Positions 5,197 to 8,301 of a stretch of DNA of 8,301 nt are shown piece by piece. The stretch spans positions 1 through 8,301 of the forward strand of contig JAQYWI010000219.1 of assembly GCA_030145015.1 (NCBI GenBank). Direction: 5' to 3'. The DNA comes from Desulfobacterales bacterium (GTDB lineage Bacteria > Desulfobacterota > Desulfobacteria > Desulfobacterales > JAHEIW01). A program made the position numbers and the translations under genes. Each line of letters opens with the position of its first letter. Positions within the stretch are counted from its first letter, which is position 1. The notes beneath the pieces were generated by a model. It was not told the origin of the DNA. It saw nothing but the letters and a program-made list of their open reading frames with translations, and ran no database searches.

Positions 5197-6855
5197 ATGA
5201 ATCTGGAAGGCTTTATCCCATACGATTCCGCAGCGGCCGACCTTTATGCGGAAAAACGGTGGTGGTTGGGGATAACGCTGGGAGATATGCTCGATAAAGC
5301 CAGCGATCTTTATCCCCAAAAGGATGCTCTGATAGGATCCGGCGTGCGTTATACCTACGCCCAGCTTCGTCGCCGGGTCGATACCATGGCCTACAGGATG
5401 CTCCAGGCAGGATTCAGACATGGAGATCGAGTTCTGCTCCAACTCCCCAATTGGCCGGAATTCGTAATCGCCTATTTTGCATTACAAAAAGCCGGCTTGA
5501 TTATGGTGCCGCTCACCGTAAATCACACCGCCAAAGAAATTAACCATCTGGCCGACCTCACCCGGCCGAAAGGCTGGATTCTCCCCGATCATTACCGTAA
5601 GATGGATTTTTTACCTTTAATCCGGCAGACGATGAAAAAAAACACGGGATTGGATAAAGTCATCCTTGCGGGGCAGAAAATACCCGAAGGCTATCTGCGG
5701 TTCAATGATCTGATTCAACCCGGTTCAGAGGATCAGGACATCCGGACCGTGTTGGAAGAAGCACGCCCGGATCCCCGCGATGTCTTTCAAATATTACCGT
5801 CAGGCGGCACCACCGGGCTTCCCAAAGGTGCGCCCAGAACGCATAACGACTACATCTGCAATATCGAGTACAAATCCCGGGCCTGGCACATGAATGTCAC
5901 CGACACCTGTCTGGTGTCAAGTCCCGTGGGGCACAACCTGGCATTGCTCGTCTGCATCGCCGGTCCTGTCTTCCACGGCGCCACCATTGTGATGCTGGAT
6001 TCCACCTATCCCCGGGATTTCTGTCAGATCGTGCAGGATGAAAAAATAACCTGCACAGGACTTGTTCCCACACTGATCAGCCGGATTGTCAAATTCGAGA
6101 ATCTGGCAGATTTTGACTTAAGTTCCTTAAAGAAGATCTATGTGGGCGCCGCCAATAGTCCACCCGAATTAGTGCTGACAGTGGAAGAAAAAATCGGTGC
6201 CCGTTATATTAATGCCTTCGGCATGGTAGAAGGCCCGGTATCCCAGTCCCGTCCGGAAGACCCTGTTGAGGTACGGCAGGGTACTATCGGCCGCCCTTGC
6301 TGTCCCTATGATGAATTCGTAATCCTTGATGAAGATGGGAATCAGTCTCCTACCGGCATCGAGGGGGAGTTGAGCGCCAAAGGCCCGGGAGTTTTTACAG
6401 GCTACCTGAAAAATCCGGAGGCGAACAAAAAAGAATTTACGCCTGATGGTTACTTTCGCACCGGTGATCTGGCAACCAGGGATGAAGACGGCAATATCCG
6501 GATTACCGGCCGGATAAAGGACATCATCATACGGGGTGGCGAGAACATTGCGGCCCGCGATGTGGAGGATCTCATTTCTTCGCATTCAAGTGTGGAATAC
6601 GTGGCCGTGGTTGGCATGCCGGATCCGGATTTAGGTGAGCAAATCTGTGCCTATGTTAAACTCGCACAGGGAGCAACGCTCTCCCATGAGGATATTCTTC
6701 ATCACTTAAAAACGCTGGGGGCAGCTAAAATACACTTTCCTAAAAAAACGATTTTTGTCAGCGAGATACCCTTGACTGCTGCGGGAAAGGCGGACAAAAA
6801 GATTCTGAAAAAAGATATAGAAGAAAAGCTAAGGGCTGAAGTGCAGAAGTGTTAG
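5197..6855 (+). CDS. Acyl-adenylate ligase of the EntE/DhbE type
   Basis: A 552-residue, full-length ANL-superfamily enzyme that should activate a carboxylic acid with ATP to an acyl-AMP and pass it to CoA or a carrier. The N-terminus (E-G-F-I-P-Y ... W-W-L-G-I-T-L-G-D) is characteristic of 2,3-dihydroxybenzoate-AMP ligases. The P-loop is S-G-G-T-T-G-L-P-K-G at 202-211, followed by R-T-H-N-D-Y. A5 is N-A-F-G-M-V-E-G at 339-346, A7 Y-F-R-T-G-D at 419-424, A8 G-R-I-K-D at 438-442 and the catalytic lysine is Lys531 in A-A-G-K. In the A4 region, His246-Asn247 are kept, but the DhbE tyrosine and the 3-hydroxyl-binding serine are replaced by Leu248 and Val252, so the substrate is probably not dihydroxybenzoate. 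No siderophore genes are nearby. AAGGAG lies 6 nt before the ATG. The gene's TAG stop is the first triplet of the repeat at 6853-6998; the oxidoreductase gene follows. Confidence 0.88.
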   Translation: MNLEGFIPYDSAAADLYAEKRWWLGITLGDMLDKASDLYPQKDALIGSGVRYTYAQLRRRVDTMAYRMLQAGFRHGDRVLLQLPNWPEFVIAYFALQKAGLIMVPLTVNHTAKEINHLADLTRPKGWILPDHYRKMDFLPLIRQTMKKNTGLDKVILAGQKIPEGYLRFNDLIQPGSEDQDIRTVLEEARPDPRDVFQILPSGGTTGLPKGAPRTHNDYICNIEYKSRAWHMNVTDTCLVSSPVGHNLALLVCIAGPVFHGATIVMLDSTYPRDFCQIVQDEKITCTGLVPTLISRIVKFENLADFDLSSLKKIYVGAANSPPELVLTVEEKIGARYINAFGMVEGPVSQSRPEDPVEVRQGTIGRPCCPYDEFVILDEDGNQSPTGIEGELSAKGPGVFTGYLKNPEANKKEFTPDGYFRTGDLATRDEDGNIRITGRIKDIIIRGGENIAARDVEDLISSHSSVEYVAVVGMPDPDLGEQICAYVKLAQGATLSHEDILHHLKTLGAAKIHFPKKTIFVSEIPLTAAGKADKKILKKDIEEKLRAEVQKC

Positions 6856-6998
6856 AAGTGGTCTCAAAGCCTCAGATCAGGTTCAAGGGCAAGGCGCAGG
6901 CCGATCGGGAAAGGGCAGCATACATGTGTATGTGAGCATTTATCGGAGGCTTGCAACGCAGCCATTGGACCTCAGATGGGGTTTTGAAACCACTTCTA
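6853..6998. repeat. Stem-ended repeat, copy C (TAGAAGTGG...CCACTTCTA), 146 bp
   Basis: The 16 nt at 6853-6868 are the reverse complement of 6983-6998 with one mismatch. Inside are related CCTCAGAT motifs near both ends (about 6870-6876 and 6970-6977) and a central near-palindrome CATACATGTGTATG at 6919-6932, so most of the element can fold on itself. It occupies nearly the whole spacer between ligase and oxidoreductase, and its first three bases are the ligase stop codon. TA at both outer ends would fit a TA target duplication. Confidence 0.7.
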
Positions 6999-7035
6999 GA
7001 ATGATCGTTCGATTGAATAATGAAGGGAGTTCTCA

Positions 7036-8226
7036 ATGAAATATGGAAACCTCTTTTCGGAAATAAATCTGAGAGGCATAACATTCCCCAACAGGATCAT
7101 GCGGACCTCAATGGTTTCCGGATTGGCCACAGAAGACGGTCACGTGACCGATGATCTCATCGCCAGATATCAGCGGGAGGCAAAAGGCGGTGTGGGTTCT
7201 TTAGTTGTGGAAGCGGCGGTGATTTTGCCTTCACGCAGCTCGTTTAATCTGCGCATTAGCGATGATAGTTTTACCAAAGAATTAGAAGGCCTCGTTCGAA
7301 GCGTCCGTGAGGCGAACCCGGAAACCAAGATCGGGATCCAAATCATGCACTTTTTGAAAATCGCCAGGAGCGGATGGAGACAAAAAGTTTCGGATTTTAA
7401 GCCAGAAGATCTGCCGGTTATTGTGCGCCAGCATGCAGACGCTGCCGAACGCGCTTTAAAAGCAGGTTTTGAATTTATCGAACTCCATATGGCCCACGCC
7501 TATAGCCTATCCTCGTTTCTTTCGTTATCCAATAACAGAACGGATGACTACGGGGGTGGGTTGAACAAGCGAATGCGTTTACCGATAGAAGTCTATAAAG
7601 CGGCGCGCCAGGTTGTCGGTGAGCACTATCCCCTCGGCATCAGAATAAATGGTGAGGATTTCACCGCTCCGGGCACGACCCTGCTTCAAAGCACACAGAT
7701 AGCCAAAAAATTCGCCGAGCTGGGAGCAGACTACATCAGCGTGTCGGGCGGCAGCCGATTCGAAGATGCACCGCCCCCTGCCGAAAACACGCCGCCGGAT
7801 CCCATGTCCGGTTATAGCGGCCACCGGATGAGCCCGGTGTGGTGGTTTCCCGACGGAACACATGTCTATCTGGCCGAAGGCATAAAAAAAGCAGTTAATA
7901 AGGCCGGCTTTAGAACTCCCATTGTAACTGCCGGCAAGATCCGCACACCCAAAATGGCTGAAGAAACCCTGCAGCAGGAAAAGGCGGAAATTATTGGACT
8001 GTGTCGCGCATTGCTCTGCGATCCGGATTGGCCTCAAAAAGCCCGCGAAGGCAAGGCAAAGGAGATCGTGCCTTGTACGGCCTGTAACTGGTGCCTGGAG
8101 GCCGACTCAAGGATGGAAAAGGTGAACTGTTCCCGGTGGCCGGAAGGAGACCTGGTCGCGCCGGCGCCGTTTACAAAAAAAATAGCCCGGCCCAGCGCTT
8201 TGCCGAAAGGCGCCAAATCGGCCTAA
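7036..8226 (+). CDS. FMN / 4Fe-4S NADH:flavin oxidoreductase (Old Yellow Enzyme family)
   Basis: A 396-residue TIM-barrel flavoenzyme related to the N-terminal half of 2,4-dienoyl-CoA reductase and to BaiCD/BaiH-type reductases; these reduce C=C bonds next to a carbonyl or thioester. Visible features are the N-terminal 'L-F-S-E-I-N-L-R-G-I-T-F-P-N-R-I-M-R', the active-site segment H151-M-A-H-A-Y156, then N-x-R-T-D-D-Y-G-G-G, a flavin-contact strand S-V-S-G-G, and the phosphate-binding 'A-G-K-I-R-T-P' with 'C-R-A-L-L-C-D-P-D-W-P'. The iron-sulfur motif is Cys347-x2-Cys350-x2-Cys353-x11-Cys365, one residue shorter between the second and third Cys than in DCR. The C-terminal FAD/NAD(P)H domain of the 670-residue reductases is absent, so a separate electron donor is likely. 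GGGAG lies 6 nt before the ATG. It is 180 bp downstream of the ligase and probably acts on the same substrate; this is inference. Confidence 0.88.
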   Translation: MKYGNLFSEINLRGITFPNRIMRTSMVSGLATEDGHVTDDLIARYQREAKGGVGSLVVEAAVILPSRSSFNLRISDDSFTKELEGLVRSVREANPETKIGIQIMHFLKIARSGWRQKVSDFKPEDLPVIVRQHADAAERALKAGFEFIELHMAHAYSLSSFLSLSNNRTDDYGGGLNKRMRLPIEVYKAARQVVGEHYPLGIRINGEDFTAPGTTLLQSTQIAKKFAELGADYISVSGGSRFEDAPPPAENTPPDPMSGYSGHRMSPVWWFPDGTHVYLAEGIKKAVNKAGFRTPIVTAGKIRTPKMAEETLQQEKAEIIGLCRALLCDPDWPQKAREGKAKEIVPCTACNWCLEADSRMEKVNCSRWPEGDLVAPAPFTKKIARPSALPKGAKSA

Positions 8227-8288
8227 ATCCTTTTCTTAAATACGACGCGAAAAACTCAATTAACCTAGACTCTTGAGAGGTGTATGCT

Positions 8289-8301
8289 ATGGGATTAAAA
8301 G
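8289..8301 (+). CDS. Start of a further gene, cut by the window edge
   Basis: GAGAGG at 8275-8280 lies 8 nt before ATG 8289, which opens M-G-L-K at the window end. The alternative ATG at 8284 runs into a stop after four codons. M-G-L-K is a common start of short-chain dehydrogenases, but four residues cannot identify a family. It is 62 bp downstream of the oxidoreductase on the same strand, so co-transcription is plausible. Confidence 0.4.

Noticed and set aside
5110..5442. Open frame of 110 codons on the - strand
   Set aside because: It overlaps the well-supported ligase gene on the other strand and has no recognisable domain; a shadow frame.
6169..6585. Open frame of 138 codons on the - strand
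   Set aside because: Lies entirely inside the ligase gene opposite conserved motifs A5-A8; no family features.
7579..8037. Open frame of 152 codons on the - strand
   Set aside because: Lies opposite the conserved part of the oxidoreductase; no family features, so a shadow frame.

Overview
The window reads as chromosomal DNA of a free-living bacterium. It is most likely an anaerobic Desulfobacterota-type (deltaproteobacterial) lineage with a large, repeat-rich genome. That placement is an inference from the gene mix (DUF169, DUF3795, an EntE-like acyl-AMP ligase beside a stand-alone Old Yellow Enzyme/Fe-S reductase, an archaeal-type DUF120 riboflavin kinase) and from the crowded repeats between genes; no marker gene is present to prove it.

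Layout. Bases 1-947 (+ strand) hold the 3' part of a DUF169 gene and the wreck of an acyl-CoA/AMP ligase gene that seems to have lost its whole middle. Bases 1173-4230 are a five-gene block on the - strand, read from right to left: SAM-dependent methyltransferase, small unknown helical protein, DUF120 (CTP-dependent riboflavin kinase family), HAD phosphatase, and a cysteine-rich DUF3795/zinc-ribbon protein. Bases 4231-5196 carry no gene but hold several nested palindromic repeats. Bases 5197-8226 (+) encode an intact EntE/DhbE-like acyl-adenylate ligase and an FMN/4Fe-4S ene-reductase-type oxidoreductase. A ribosome-binding site and the first codons of a further gene follow at 8289.

How the genes may work together. 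The ligase plus reductase pair suggests activation of a carboxylic acid (aromatic, alicyclic or unsaturated) as an adenylate/CoA thioester, followed by reduction of an activated C=C bond. The substrate cannot be read from the sequence. The - strand block could be one transcription unit. Its kinase and phosphatase would both suit flavin metabolism, but the gaps of 54-188 bp and the unrelated neighbours make a common pathway only a suggestion.

The most unusual content lies between the genes. Three successive spacers of the - strand block contain degenerate tandem arrays with an exact 7-bp period but different unit sequences. Two of these arrays occur as inverted pairs, and one pair encodes the C-terminal tail of the methyltransferase. 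A separate family of stem-ended repeats (TAGAA...TTCTA) occurs three times; in two copies the repeat begins exactly at, and supplies, the TAG stop codon of the neighbouring gene.
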